Shown here piece by piece: positions 15,559-24,863 of a stretch of DNA of 64,000 nucleotides. The DNA is from Planctomycetota bacterium. GTDB lineage: Bacteria > Planctomycetota > UBA1135 > JADKAF01. Both the position numbers and the translations under genes were made by a program. The stretch spans positions 1-64,000 of the forward strand of contig JAEUHW010000260.1 in assembly GCA_016793245.1 (NCBI GenBank), given 5' to 3'. The notes under the pieces are model-generated. The model ran no database searches. It saw only the letters and a program-made list of their open reading frames with translations, and was not told the DNA's origin. Every line of letters begins with the position of its first letter. Within the stretch, counting starts at the first letter, position 1.

Positions 15559-18500
15559 ATGTTCGCTCAGGGCTCATCGTCCGTTCCGCGCGCTCTGCTC
15601 GCCGCGGCTTTGATCGCCGGCTGCGGCGCACCGCGTGCGTTGCTCGCGCAAGACGAGGTCGCGCGCCAGCTCGGTCTGGCTCGCGCGGCGCTGGAGCAGG
15701 ACGACCCCGAAGCCGCGGTCCGTGCGCTCCAACGCGCCCTCGATCTCCGCCCGCAGGACCCCGAGCTCCACTGGCGCCTCGGCCAAGCGCTGGCGCTCCG
15801 CGGAGACACGGCCGGGGCGCTGGCGGCGTGGAAGCGGACCCTCGAGCTCGCGCCTGGTCATCGGCGCGCCGCCAGCCTGATCGAGGCGCTGGAAGGATCG
15901 CTGCTCGAGGTGGCGCAGCGTTTGGTGCTGATCGAGGAGCTCGCCCTGGCTGGCCTCGACGAGCGCGCCGGAGAAGAGCTCGAGCGCTTGCGCGCAGCGC
16001 ATGCGCTGAGCGGCGCGAACCTGCAGCGCGCTTTGGAGCTGCGGCTCGCGCTGCTCGCGCGCGGCAGTGAAGGGCAAGCCGCCGAAGTGCTCGCGGGCCT
16101 GCGCGAGCTCGAGCTCCGCTTCCCCGTCGCGCCGGAGGAACCGCGGCGCGAGCTGCTCGTCGCGCGCGCCCTCGTCGCTGCCGAGCGGCGCGAGGAGGGC
16201 CTGCGGCGCCTAGACGTGCTGGCGCGGGGCAGCGGCGAGATCGCCGCCGAGTCCGCGCTCGAGCTCTTGCTCCTGCGGCGCGACGGCAGCGGCTCTCGCG
16301 CCGAAGAGCTCGAAGCGTGGACGGCCGCGCACGCGGCGCATCCGCGAGTGGAGGAAGCGCTGCGGGCCGCGCTCGAAGAGCGCATCGCCAGCGCGCAGCG
16401 CTTGTCGGTGCTCGCCCCGGAAGCTCCGCTCGGCGCGCCCGAGCGCGCCGTGATCGAGCTCGCGCTGCGCTTGGTGCGCGCGGATGCCCTGCCGAGCGCG
16501 AACCAGCGCGTGCTGCAACGCGTGACGAAGTTCCTCGAGCGGCGCGAGGGCGCGCGGCCGAGCGAAGCGCGCGGCGAGGGCTTGGAGCTCTTGGTCGCAG
16601 CGCCATGGTCTCCGGCGCAGCGCGGCGCACTGCGCGTCGAGCTCGCGGAGCGGCGCAGCGCGCGGGCCTGCGCGGAGATCGCGCGTCTCGCGGAGAGCGG
16701 CGAGCTCGCGCGCTTCACCGGCGAAGCCGCGGAGCTGGCGGTGCTGAACGCCGCGCTCTCCGCCTGGCGCGCACTGCGCGACGAGATGCCTGGCGCTCCC
16801 GACGATCGCGCGGCCCTCGCGGTGGCGCAGGCGCTCGTCGAAGCCGCGAAAGCCCTGCCCTGGCCGGCAGAACGACGAGCCCTCCTCGCTCCCGATCGTT
16901 GGGCCTTGGCTCTCGGCGCCGAGCTCCTCGGAGGTCCGCAGGCGGAAGTCGCGAAGGCTGCGCGCGGACTGCTACTCGGAATCCTCGAGCGCGCGGCCTC
17001 GCGCGATCTCGAAGCGGCCTCCGCGCTCGCCGAAGAGCTGTTCGGCCGCGTGAGCGCTTTCGACGCGCTGCGCACGGAGCTGCGGCGCCTCAGCGTGCTC
17101 TGGCGCCTCGCGTCGCTGGAGCAGAGCACGGAGCCGAGCTCGCGCGACGAACGTGCGCAGAGGCTCGCCGCCTTGCTGGCCGCGGAAGCGGAGCGCGCGC
17201 CGAGCGCCGCGAGCGCGCTCCTGCCGCGGGTGGGCGAAGCGCTCGCCAAACTCCTCGCCGGAGCCAGGGACGTCGATGCGGCGGAGTGGCTCCGCATTTG
17301 GTCGGAGATCGCGCGGGCCTTGCCAGGGACGCTGCGCTTCGAGCTCGAGCTCCGCCGCTCGCACGCGCGCATCGATCGCGCGCTCGATCTGGCCCGATCG
17401 GCGCAGAGCGCCGGACTCAGCTTTGCGGCCCTGCTCGAAGAGCTGCACACGCTCGTCGCCGAGCTGGACGCCCTCCAGGGCGGTCTCGCTCCGGAGGATC
17501 CGCGCGGAGCGCCATGCGAAGCGGAGCGCGTTCGCTTCTTCGCCGCGTTCGATGCCCTGGACGCGCCGAGCGATCATGCGCTCGAGCTGCTCGCCGACGG
17601 ACCAGGCCTGCGCCCGCACGTCGTCGCGCACCGCGCGTTGCTGCGCTTCGACCTCCTCCTCGCGCGAGCGCATCGCGCGCTGTCGACCGAGCTCGCGCGC
17701 GTGCCGCGCGCCGAAGCCGCTCCGCGTTCGATCCTCCGCGTTCTCGAGCAGCATGCCATGCTCGCCGCGGGTGCGGACCGCGACCTCCAAGCGCGCCACG
17801 AAGCGCTGCTGTCGCTGGGAGCGCAACTCGCGCAGAGCGAGGCGCTCTCCTGGTCGCTCGCCGTCTTCGCCGCGGTCGAGAACGCCGCGCGTGGCAACGA
17901 CGAGCTCGCCGCGCGCGCGCGCTTCGCGAGCGCCGGTGCTCGGCGCGCGGCCGGGTTCGCGCAGCGCAGCGGCGGCGCTTCGAAGGATCCCGCGCTCGGT
18001 GCCTTGCTCGAAGCGGCGCTCGAGGACTACGCCGTGATCCTCGCGCGCTGGCCGCGCACGAGCACGGCTTCGAGCTCCCTGCGTTCGGCGTATCAGCTCG
18101 CGTTGGATCTCGCACGCGCCGGTGCGTATCCGGCGGCTCGGTCGGCGTTGCTGCGCATCGCCGAGCAAGCGCCCGCGTTGCATGAGGATGATGCGCTGCG
18201 CTGCGCGATGGCGATCGCGGAAGTGGGAGAACTGCTCCAGGAAGCGGCGTTTCCGCTCCTCGAACGCGCGATCGGAGCACCGCAAGCACCCGCAACGAGC
18301 GAGCCCATGCTCGGTGCGGCGCCCTTGGATCTGCTCGAAGCCGTCCCGGAGGCGGAAGGCCGGTTGGCCGATACCTCTGCCGATGCCTTCTATCTGAGCC
18401 TGGGCGTTCCGCGGCAAACCGAGCAGCGCATGATCGCGCTCGAGCGTGCGATGGCGAACGCGCTCGCGCAGCGCGCGGCGCGCGCGCAGGCGGAGGCGAT

Positions 18501-20745
18501 CACTCAGACTGGAGCCACTGCGGCCTCGATCGAGGAGCTGCCCGCAGCTGAGATCGCGCGTCGCGTCGAGCGCTTCGAGGCCGCTCGCGCAGCCCTGCAG
18601 AGCGGGATCGATGGCGGGTTCTCGCTCGCGACGGCCGAGATCGCGCGCGGCGTCTTCGATGCGATCGCGGCGCACTGGACGCGCTTCGGACTGCACGAGC
18701 GCGCCGCCGTGTTCCTCGCGCAGGTCGCCGAGATCGACCTCGCGCATCCGCGCCGCTCCGAGCTGCGCCTCGACGCCGCGCTCGCGCTCTTGCAGCATGC
18801 GGCGAGCGGTGCCTCGCGCGCCAAGGATGCGGCGGCGCGCGCCGAGCTCGAGCGCCGCTACCAAGCGGGCCGCGATGCGCTCGGACAGCTCGCGAGCGAG
18901 GAGGGCTATTCGCAGGCGCTCCGCGATCGCGCGGTGGTGGCCGCGGCGCAGAGCTTTCTTGCGCAAGCGAGAGCCCTCGATGCGCACTTGGGCTCGCGGG
19001 CTCGCGGACCCTATGTGCGCGCGGCACGCGAGCTCGCTCGAGCCGAGAGCCTGCATCCGATGAATGCGGCGCTCGGGGCCGTGAGCGCCGAGCTGCTCTC
19101 GCTCGGCGATGAGCTCGCGACGCGTGGTCTCTCCGACGCTGCCGTCGAGATCTGGCGCGTGATCGTGGAGCAGTACCCGACGCGCGGATCTTCGCGCGAG
19201 GCAGCTTCGCGCATCGCGCAGAGCTACGCCGGCGCTCTCGATCGTCCGCTCGCGGCGGTCGATGCCTTCCTCGAGCTGCATCATCTCTTCGGTGGCGCGA
19301 ACCCCGAGCCGGCATCGCAGATCCTGGCGCTCGCCGCGCGTCTGCAAGCGCAGCGGCGCTGGGTCGAGGCGCTGCATGCGCTCGAGGTCTTCGTCGAGGG
19401 CTTCCCGTCGCATCCGGAGATCGCGAGCGCGTTGGAGCGCATCGGCGCCGTGCACTCCGAGAACGGCGCTTGGAACGAAGCTCTCGCTGCGTATCGCCGC
19501 GTGATCCAGGAGCACGAAGGCACGCCGGTGGCGCACGAAGCGCGCTGGGCCACGGCGCGCGCCTGGATCCACTTGAGCCGCTGGACGCAGGCGGAGGACG
19601 CCTACCGCGTCTGGCTCGAGAACGGCGGAGAGGAAGCGCGCCGCGCCGATGCCGAGCGCCGTCGCGTCGTGCTGAAGGACCTCGCCCGCCATCAGGGGCT
19701 CGTCGACGAAGAGGGCCAACGCAAGGCCTTCGACGCGCAGTTCCAGATCGCGCGCATCGTCGCCGAGCAGCTCGGCGAGATCGGCAAAGCGATCGACGAG
19801 TACGAGAAGGTGGCGCAGCGTTGGCCCGAGAGCCACCTCGCCGACGACGCGCTCTATCAAGTCGGCTTGCTGCGCTTCCAGCGCGGCGAGACCGAGGAGG
19901 GCCGCGGTGCGCTGCTGCGCCTCGCCGAACGCTACCCGAGCTCGCCGGCGAGCGACGACGCGCTCTTCGCCGTGGGGCAGAGCTTCGAACGCGAAGCGGA
20001 CGCCCTCGCCGAGGTCACCCGCGCGAGCTCGCTCGTGCAGGCCAACGAAGTCGCGCAGAAGCGCGCCTATCGCATGGTCGCCGACAACCGCCGCGATCAG
20101 CTCGAGCGCTCGGCGCAGCGCCTCGCCGAGGCGAAGAAGATCTCGAAGGACGAGGCCGATCGCGAATCGGCGTTCCTGGCACTCCAGACCTGCAACTTCG
20201 ACTTCGCCAACACGCAGAACGCCGCGAGCTGGGTCTCGCAGCAGATCGAGGTGCTCTCCGCGGAGCAGCTCGCCGATCGCCAGGACCGCATCCATGCCGC
20301 GCTGCGGCGCGCGGTCGGGGCCTTCGGTCGCGCGGCGCAGGTCGCTTCCGGCGACAAGGCCGACCAAGCGCTGCTCGAGCTCGCGCGCATCCAAGATGCG
20401 CGCCTCGGCGATGCCGAGGCCGCGCTGCGGACTTGGAGCGCCATCGCGACGCAGTACGCGGGTACCGCCGTCGCCGAAGATGCCAGCTGGCGCCTCGCGG
20501 AGGCGTATCAGCGCCGCGGCCGTCACGCTGAGGCGATCGAGGCGTATGGTGCCTTCCTGCGCAACTACCGCCGCAGCGCGCGCGCCGAAGCGGCGCAGAT
20601 CGCGATGGCCGAGGGCCTCGAGAACCTCGGCCGCTGGATCGAGGCGATGGACGCCTACCAGCGCTACCTGGAGAGCTTTCCCGAGGGTGGATCGGCGGCG
20701 CGTGCGCGCGAGCAGATCGCCTGGATCAAGACCTACCGCCTGTGA
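15559..20745 (+). CDS. very large exported TPR-repeat protein
   Basis: A 1728-residue exported protein, almost wholly alpha-helical and rich in alanine, arginine, glutamate and leucine. The signal region allows two readings: cleavage LLA|QDEV, or a lipobox (LIAGC) that would make it a lipoprotein. TPR units are clear near the start (residues about 30-110, DPEAAVRALQRALDLRPQDP) and throughout the last ~450 residues (AIDEYEKVAQRWPESHLADD, EAIEAYGAFLRNYRRSARAE), the latter like YbgF/BamD-type tail repeats. The middle is divergent helical repeat. The next gene, also TPR, begins 12 bases after the stop, so the two form an operon. Probably a periplasmic scaffold. Confidence 0.75.
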   Translation: MFAQGSSSVPRALLAAALIAGCGAPRALLAQDEVARQLGLARAALEQDDPEAAVRALQRALDLRPQDPELHWRLGQALALRGDTAGALAAWKRTLELAPGHRRAASLIEALEGSLLEVAQRLVLIEELALAGLDERAGEELERLRAAHALSGANLQRALELRLALLARGSEGQAAEVLAGLRELELRFPVAPEEPRRELLVARALVAAERREEGLRRLDVLARGSGEIAAESALELLLLRRDGSGSRAEELEAWTAAHAAHPRVEEALRAALEERIASAQRLSVLAPEAPLGAPERAVIELALRLVRADALPSANQRVLQRVTKFLERREGARPSEARGEGLELLVAAPWSPAQRGALRVELAERRSARACAEIARLAESGELARFTGEAAELAVLNAALSAWRALRDEMPGAPDDRAALAVAQALVEAAKALPWPAERRALLAPDRWALALGAELLGGPQAEVAKAARGLLLGILERAASRDLEAASALAEELFGRVSAFDALRTELRRLSVLWRLASLEQSTEPSSRDERAQRLAALLAAEAERAPSAASALLPRVGEALAKLLAGARDVDAAEWLRIWSEIARALPGTLRFELELRRSHARIDRALDLARSAQSAGLSFAALLEELHTLVAELDALQGGLAPEDPRGAPCEAERVRFFAAFDALDAPSDHALELLADGPGLRPHVVAHRALLRFDLLLARAHRALSTELARVPRAEAAPRSILRVLEQHAMLAAGADRDLQARHEALLSLGAQLAQSEALSWSLAVFAAVENAARGNDELAARARFASAGARRAAGFAQRSGGASKDPALGALLEAALEDYAVILARWPRTSTASSSLRSAYQLALDLARAGAYPAARSALLRIAEQAPALHEDDALRCAMAIAEVGELLQEAAFPLLERAIGAPQAPATSEPMLGAAPLDLLEAVPEAEGRLADTSADAFYLSLGVPRQTEQRMIALERAMANALAQRAARAQAEAITQTGATAASIEELPAAEIARRVERFEAARAALQSGIDGGFSLATAEIARGVFDAIAAHWTRFGLHERAAVFLAQVAEIDLAHPRRSELRLDAALALLQHAASGASRAKDAAARAELERRYQAGRDALGQLASEEGYSQALRDRAVVAAAQSFLAQARALDAHLGSRARGPYVRAARELARAESLHPMNAALGAVSAELLSLGDELATRGLSDAAVEIWRVIVEQYPTRGSSREAASRIAQSYAGALDRPLAAVDAFLELHHLFGGANPEPASQILALAARLQAQRRWVEALHALEVFVEGFPSHPEIASALERIGAVHSENGAWNEALAAYRRVIQEHEGTPVAHEARWATARAWIHLSRWTQAEDAYRVWLENGGEEARRADAERRRVVLKDLARHQGLVDEEGQRKAFDAQFQIARIVAEQLGEIGKAIDEYEKVAQRWPESHLADDALYQVGLLRFQRGETEEGRGALLRLAERYPSSPASDDALFAVGQSFEREADALAEVTRASSLVQANEVAQKRAYRMVADNRRDQLERSAQRLAEAKKISKDEADRESAFLALQTCNFDFANTQNAASWVSQQIEVLSAEQLADRQDRIHAALRRAVGAFGRAAQVASGDKADQALLELARIQDARLGDAEAALRTWSAIATQYAGTAVAEDASWRLAEAYQRRGRHAEAIEAYGAFLRNYRRSARAEAAQIAMAEGLENLGRWIEAMDAYQRYLESFPEGGSAARAREQIAWIKTYRL

Positions 20746-20756
20746 GGCCTGAACCC

Positions 20757-22046
20757 ATGAACACCACGATCCTCTCCCTCGGTCTCCTCTGCTGTGCCGC
20801 GTTCGCTTCGGCGCGCGCGCAAGACACGGTCGATCCGGAAGAACTCCATCGCGCCGGACGCGCGGCTTTGCTGCGCGGGGATGCACCTGCCGCGGTGGCC
20901 CTGCTGCAGCGCGCCGTCGAGGCCGACGCCGCGTGGGAGCATGTTCCCTGGCGCTTGGCTCTCGCGCGTGCGCTGCAGAGCGCTGGCGAAGGCGCGAAGG
21001 CCGAGCCGCTGCTGCGCACGGTGCTGGAGCGCGTGAGCGATCACGTCGAGGCCGGTCAGCTCCTCTCGGAGCTCCTCGCCGCGCGCGGGGATGCCGCCGG
21101 AGTTCGCGCCGTGCTCGAGCCGTTGCTCGCGTTCCGGAAGGACTACCGCATGCACCACCTCCTCGCGGAGGCCGCGTACGCGCTCGAGGACTTCGATCAG
21201 GCCGGGCGCTGGTATGCCGAAGCCGTGCGCTTGAATCCCGAGAGCGCTTGGGATCACTATCAGCTCGGCAACGTGCATCTCGGCGAACGCCGCTACGCGC
21301 GGGCCGCGGAGTCCTACGAACGCTCCCGCGAGCTCGGTCTCGGCGGAGCCGTGCTGCACTTCAAGCTCGCCTCGGCGTGGTTCAACCTCCGGAACTACCT
21401 CGGTGCGACGGCGCCGGTCGAGGTGGAGGCCGGCGCGGTCGGCGAGCTGCGGAGCGGCATGTACTTGATCGAGCCCTTGCCCGGTCGCCCGAACACCTTC
21501 CTCGGTGCACCGGCGCGCTCCGCGATCCACCAAGTCGCGATGGCCCGCGCGGGCGGCATGCAGAGCTCGCTCGACCTCGATCTCCTCGAAGCCGGGATCT
21601 GGCTGCAGAGCGGGCGCTTCGCCCGCGCGCACGCGCTGCTCCTCGCCACCGAGGAGAAGGTGCGCCCCGAGGATCGCGCGCTGCATTGCTTCCACATCGC
21701 GGAAGCCGCCCTCGCGCTGGATCGCGAAGCCGAGCACCTCGAGCGCTTGGAGCAAGCGGCCAAGCTCGACGAGAAGACTTATGCCTCCGCCTTGGTCGCC
21801 GGCTGCGTCGAGGTCGCGGAGCGCCGCTCACGCGCCGGCGATCTCCCCGCGGCCATCGGCTTCCTCGAGCGCGCGATCGCGCTCGCGCCCGAGAAGGCCT
21901 CGCTGCACGCCGATCTCGCGGATCTGCTCGCCGAAGTCGGGCGCGCACCGGACGCCGTCGCGCAGTGGCGCCTCGTGCTGGCCCTCGAGCCCGAGCACCC
22001 GCAGCGCACGCGCATCCTGAACGCGATCCAGCGCCACTCCCGCTGA
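20757..22046 (+). CDS. exported TPR-repeat protein
   Basis: A 429-residue exported protein. ATG 20757 gives a compact signal peptide with an ideal cleavage site (ARA|QDT); a GTG at 20742 in frame would overlap the previous stop. TPR-like repeats cover most of the protein: HRAGRALLRGDAPAAVALLQ near the start, YHYxLGNVHLGERRYARAAE-type units in the middle, and IGFLERAIALAPEKASLHAD near the end. It lies 12 bases after the larger TPR gene and is probably cotranslated with it. A palindromic repeat begins 12 bases after its stop. Likely works with its neighbour in the periplasm. Confidence 0.75.
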   Translation: MNTTILSLGLLCCAAFASARAQDTVDPEELHRAGRAALLRGDAPAAVALLQRAVEADAAWEHVPWRLALARALQSAGEGAKAEPLLRTVLERVSDHVEAGQLLSELLAARGDAAGVRAVLEPLLAFRKDYRMHHLLAEAAYALEDFDQAGRWYAEAVRLNPESAWDHYQLGNVHLGERRYARAAESYERSRELGLGGAVLHFKLASAWFNLRNYLGATAPVEVEAGAVGELRSGMYLIEPLPGRPNTFLGAPARSAIHQVAMARAGGMQSSLDLDLLEAGIWLQSGRFARAHALLLATEEKVRPEDRALHCFHIAEAALALDREAEHLERLEQAAKLDEKTYASALVAGCVEVAERRSRAGDLPAAIGFLERAIALAPEKASLHADLADLLAEVGRAPDAVAQWRLVLALEPEHPQRTRILNAIQRHSR

Positions 22047-22057
22047 CCCACCGCCGA

Positions 22058-22106
22058 CCCTCACTGTACAGTAAAGGTGCCAGGCACCTTTACTGTACAG
22101 TGAGGG
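22058..22106. repeat. dispersed palindrome, copy 1 (core GGTGCCAGGCACC)
   Basis: A perfect palindrome with 24-base arms (22058-22081 and 22083-22106) around a single A. It lies between convergent genes and contains the stop codon and last residues (LTVQ) of the minus-strand gene. Two more copies occur at 38284 and 40226. All differences between copies are mirrored in both arms, so pairing is kept. It looks like a REP-type mobile palindrome and can serve as a bidirectional terminator. Confidence 0.85.
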
Positions 22107-23991
22107 AGAGGCAGATCAGGGCCATCGCGGTGCCGTAGACCTTGCCGACCTCGGGGGAGTCGATCCAGGTGCCGTCGACTTCGCGCATCGATGCGATCTG
22201 CGCTTCGAGCTCGGCGAGGTAGCGCGTGCGCGGAGCGCCGGTGAGCTGGGTTGCGCACGCGGCGCGACCGAGCATGTCGAACCAGAAGAAGAAGCCGCCG
22301 TGGTGGTGCTCGTCGGAGTGGTCGTCGTAGCGGCGCACGGCGGCGAGGGCGTCGTGATGCTGGAACGCGAGGGCGAGCGCCTGCTCCAAGCGCTTCGCAT
22401 CGGAGCGCTCCGCGACGGCGAGTCCGAGCTCGCACCACGGCGCGCGGCACGCGGAGCTGATCGCCTGCTTCGGAGGTCGACCGAAGCCGTAGGGCCAACT
22501 GCCGCTCTCGCCGCGCACGCGCGCGAGCGCTTCGCCCGCGCTCGCGAGCTTCTCGGGCGGGAAGGTCGCGCCCTGCGCTCCGGCGCGCTGCAGCGCGTAG
22601 AGCACGAACCCCGTCGTGAACGCGTTCGGATACTCGTGGCGCCAGCCGCCGCCGTCGAGCTGCGAGCTCGCGAGCGCCTGCACGATCTCGCGGAGCTTCG
22701 CCTTCGCGGTCGCTGCGTGCTCGGGCTCGAGCTCGGCCGAGCGCGCGAAGAAGAGCGCGCGGCACGCGTGCGCCCAGACGATCTCGTCCTCGTCGTTCGC
22801 GGCGAGCTGCTGTTCGTCGAGCAGCGCGCTACGCAGCTCGTCGAGCACCGGGGCGATGATTTCGGGGTGCAGCAGCTCGCGGCCTTCGAGCAAGGCGAGT
22901 GCGGCGAGCGCGCTGACGGCCACGTGCACGTTGGGGAGGCTGTCGCTGCCGCCGAAGTCGTAGCGCGAGTCGCGATAGAGCCCGCGGCTCCGCGGCATGT
23001 CGACCAAGAACCAGAGCGCCGGCCGCGAGAGCTCTTCGCGCGGCTGGAGTGCCGCCCCCGTGGCGCTCGTGCGCAGCTCGCTCCCGCGCTCCGTCCCTTC
23101 CGGCAACTTTCGATAGCGCTCGTAGCCGAGCAGGAAGGGACCCCAGCGATCGAGCTCGAGCTGCGCCTTGCCGCTCCACGGCTCCGCGTCGCGGAGTGCT
23201 CCGAGCTTCTTCCAAACGGCATCGCCTTCGTCACCGCGGCCGAGCACGTGCAAGCAGGCGCCGCGCAGGAAGAGCGCCGCGGGTTGCTCGGGCTGCATCG
23301 CGAATTCCTTCTCGGCGCTCCAGTGATCGCCGCCCTGCATCGCCGCGAGTCCTCCGGAGAGGACCGGAGGCAGCACTTCGCCGAGCGTGCGCAGACGCGG
23401 AATCGCACGCTCACCGAAGAGTGCTTTCCCGTGCTCCGCGAAGATGCGCGCGAGCCGTCTTCCGAACCAGCGGTTCTCGTGCAAGCTCAAGCGATCGCAG
23501 ACGTGCACGAGCTCGCCGCGCGCATCGAGCAGCGCGAAGCCCGGCTCGATGAAACGCCGCGCCGTGAGGCCGTAGCGCTCGGCGAGCGCACGTCGCGCGT
23601 CCTTCTCGACGACGGCCGGGCCGCCTTCGCTATCATCGCCTCGGTCGAGCAGCGGCGCGAACGAGAGCTCGAGCGGCACGAAGTGCTCGTTCAGGAGCTC
23701 GATCACCGCGGGATCGGAATAGATCGCGCCGCGTTGCACCCAGTGCAGCTCTTGGCGGCGATCCATCGGCGAGCTCAGCGCGGCGGGCACGTACCAGAAG
23801 ATCGGCTTCTGCTCCTTCTCCGCACGCTCGAGCGCGCGCGCGTGATCGCGCTCCCAGCGGATCGCGTTCCCGCAGGTCGAGCGGTAGGGGCGCCGCGGCG
23901 GTGGACCTTGCGCGAGCAGGACCGTGGGGCAGAGGAGCGCCGCGGCGGCGAGCGCGAGCGGAGCGGCGAGAGCGCGAGGATCGTGCGGCAT
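22090..23991 (-). CDS. secreted thioredoxin-like plus alpha/alpha-toroid protein
   Basis: A 633-residue exported protein. The ATG at 23991 gives a signal peptide (VLLAQ|GPPP or LLA|QGP); upstream in-frame starts add an unlikely basic stretch. Residues about 40-190 look thioredoxin-like (EKEQKPIFWYVP and a later RRFIEPGFALLDARGELV) but lack a CxxC pair. A helical linker with a TPR character follows. Residues about 370-630 resemble the alpha/alpha toroid of prenyltransferase or squalene-cyclase repeats (LASSQLDGGGWRHEYP, RVRGESGSWPYG, MREVDGTWIDSPEVGKVYGT). The final residues and stop are encoded by palindrome copy 1. Ligand unknown. Confidence 0.7.
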   Translation of the reverse strand: MPHDPRALAAPLALAAAALLCPTVLLAQGPPPRRPYRSTCGNAIRWERDHARALERAEKEQKPIFWYVPAALSSPMDRRQELHWVQRGAIYSDPAVIELLNEHFVPLELSFAPLLDRGDDSEGGPAVVEKDARRALAERYGLTARRFIEPGFALLDARGELVHVCDRLSLHENRWFGRRLARIFAEHGKALFGERAIPRLRTLGEVLPPVLSGGLAAMQGGDHWSAEKEFAMQPEQPAALFLRGACLHVLGRGDEGDAVWKKLGALRDAEPWSGKAQLELDRWGPFLLGYERYRKLPEGTERGSELRTSATGAALQPREELSRPALWFLVDMPRSRGLYRDSRYDFGGSDSLPNVHVAVSALAALALLEGRELLHPEIIAPVLDELRSALLDEQQLAANDEDEIVWAHACRALFFARSAELEPEHAATAKAKLREIVQALASSQLDGGGWRHEYPNAFTTGFVLYALQRAGAQGATFPPEKLASAGEALARVRGESGSWPYGFGRPPKQAISSACRAPWCELGLAVAERSDAKRLEQALALAFQHHDALAAVRRYDDHSDEHHHGGFFFWFDMLGRAACATQLTGAPRTRYLAELEAQIASMREVDGTWIDSPEVGKVYGTAMALICLSLTVQ

Positions 23992-24067
23992 CGGAGCCTT
24001 GGGCGAAGAACGGCGAGATCCTGCGCAGTCGCTGGCGGCGCAGCAAGCGCGCGCTAGGTTGTGCGCC

Positions 24068-24862
24068 ATGAGCCCTGAGAACGGCATCGCCATCGCGTAC
24101 CTGCACTGGCACGCGGAAGAGGCCGCGGAGCGCGGCGCACGCCTCGCCGCGGCAGGCTACTCCGTGCTCGTGCTGAGCGCCGCCGACGGACCGCAGATGC
24201 AGCAGCTCCGCGCGCAGGTCCCCGCGGCGATCCTGATCGATCTCGACCGCTTGCCGAGCCACGGTCGCGCGGTCGCGTTCGCGGTGCGCGCATCGAAGGC
24301 GCTGCGCGCGGTGCCGCTGGTCTTCTTCGAAGGCGCGGCGGAGAAGACGGCTCGCTTGCGCGCCGAGATCCCCGACGCGACCTTCGTCACCTGGGCGAGC
24401 TGGAAACGCGCGCTGCGCGCGGCGCTCGCCGCGCCGCGGCTCTCCGCGCCCGTCGTGCCGCGCTCGACGAGCGGCACTTCAGGGACTCCGCTCTGGACCA
24501 AGCTCGGCGCGAAGAGTGGGCGCACGCTCCTCGTCGTCGATGCGCCGGACGGCTTCGCGACGCAGATGGAGTCGCTGCCCTCGGGTGTCGCGCTCGCGAA
24601 GCGCACGGGCTCGTTCGATCTCGGCCTCTGCTTCTCCGCGAGCCGCGCGCAGCTCGAACGGCAGTGGAGCAAGCTCGTGCCGCGGCTCGCCGACGGCGGC
24701 GCGCTCTGGATCTCCTGGCCGAAGCAGACCAGCGGCGTCGCGACCGATTTGAACGGCGATCTAGTGCGCGCCTTCGGCTTGGAGCAGGGGCTCGTCGACA
24801 CCAAGGTCTGCGCGATCGATGCGATCTGGTCGGGCCTCAGGTTCCAGAGGCGGCGGAGCTGA
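24068..24862 (+). CDS. pseudo-receiver plus DUF3052 protein
   Basis: A 264-residue cytoplasmic protein, divergent from the preceding secreted gene with a 76-base gap. Residues 1-125 have a receiver-like alternation (VLVLSAADG, AILIDLD, AVPLVFFEGAAEKT) but no convincing phosphoacceptor site, so a pseudo-receiver. Residues about 140-262 match DUF3052: LGAKSGRTLLVVDAPDGF, LPSGV, DLGLCFSAS, GGALWISWPKQTSG, and the strongly typical GLVDTKVCAIDAIWSGLRF. The role of DUF3052 proteins is not known to me; an RNA- or nucleotide-related function cannot be judged from sequence. Its stop is one base from the convergent permease stop. Confidence 0.7.
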   Translation: MSPENGIAIAYLHWHAEEAAERGARLAAAGYSVLVLSAADGPQMQQLRAQVPAAILIDLDRLPSHGRAVAFAVRASKALRAVPLVFFEGAAEKTARLRAEIPDATFVTWASWKRALRAALAAPRLSAPVVPRSTSGTSGTPLWTKLGAKSGRTLLVVDAPDGFATQMESLPSGVALAKRTGSFDLGLCFSASRAQLERQWSKLVPRLADGGALWISWPKQTSGVATDLNGDLVRAFGLEQGLVDTKVCAIDAIWSGLRFQRRRS

Positions 24863-24863
24863 G

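Noticed and set aside
15559-15640. Lipoprotein assignment for the large TPR protein
   Set aside because: The LIAGC motif fits, but a normal signal-peptidase site (LLA|Q) fits the pattern of all neighbours as well; left open.
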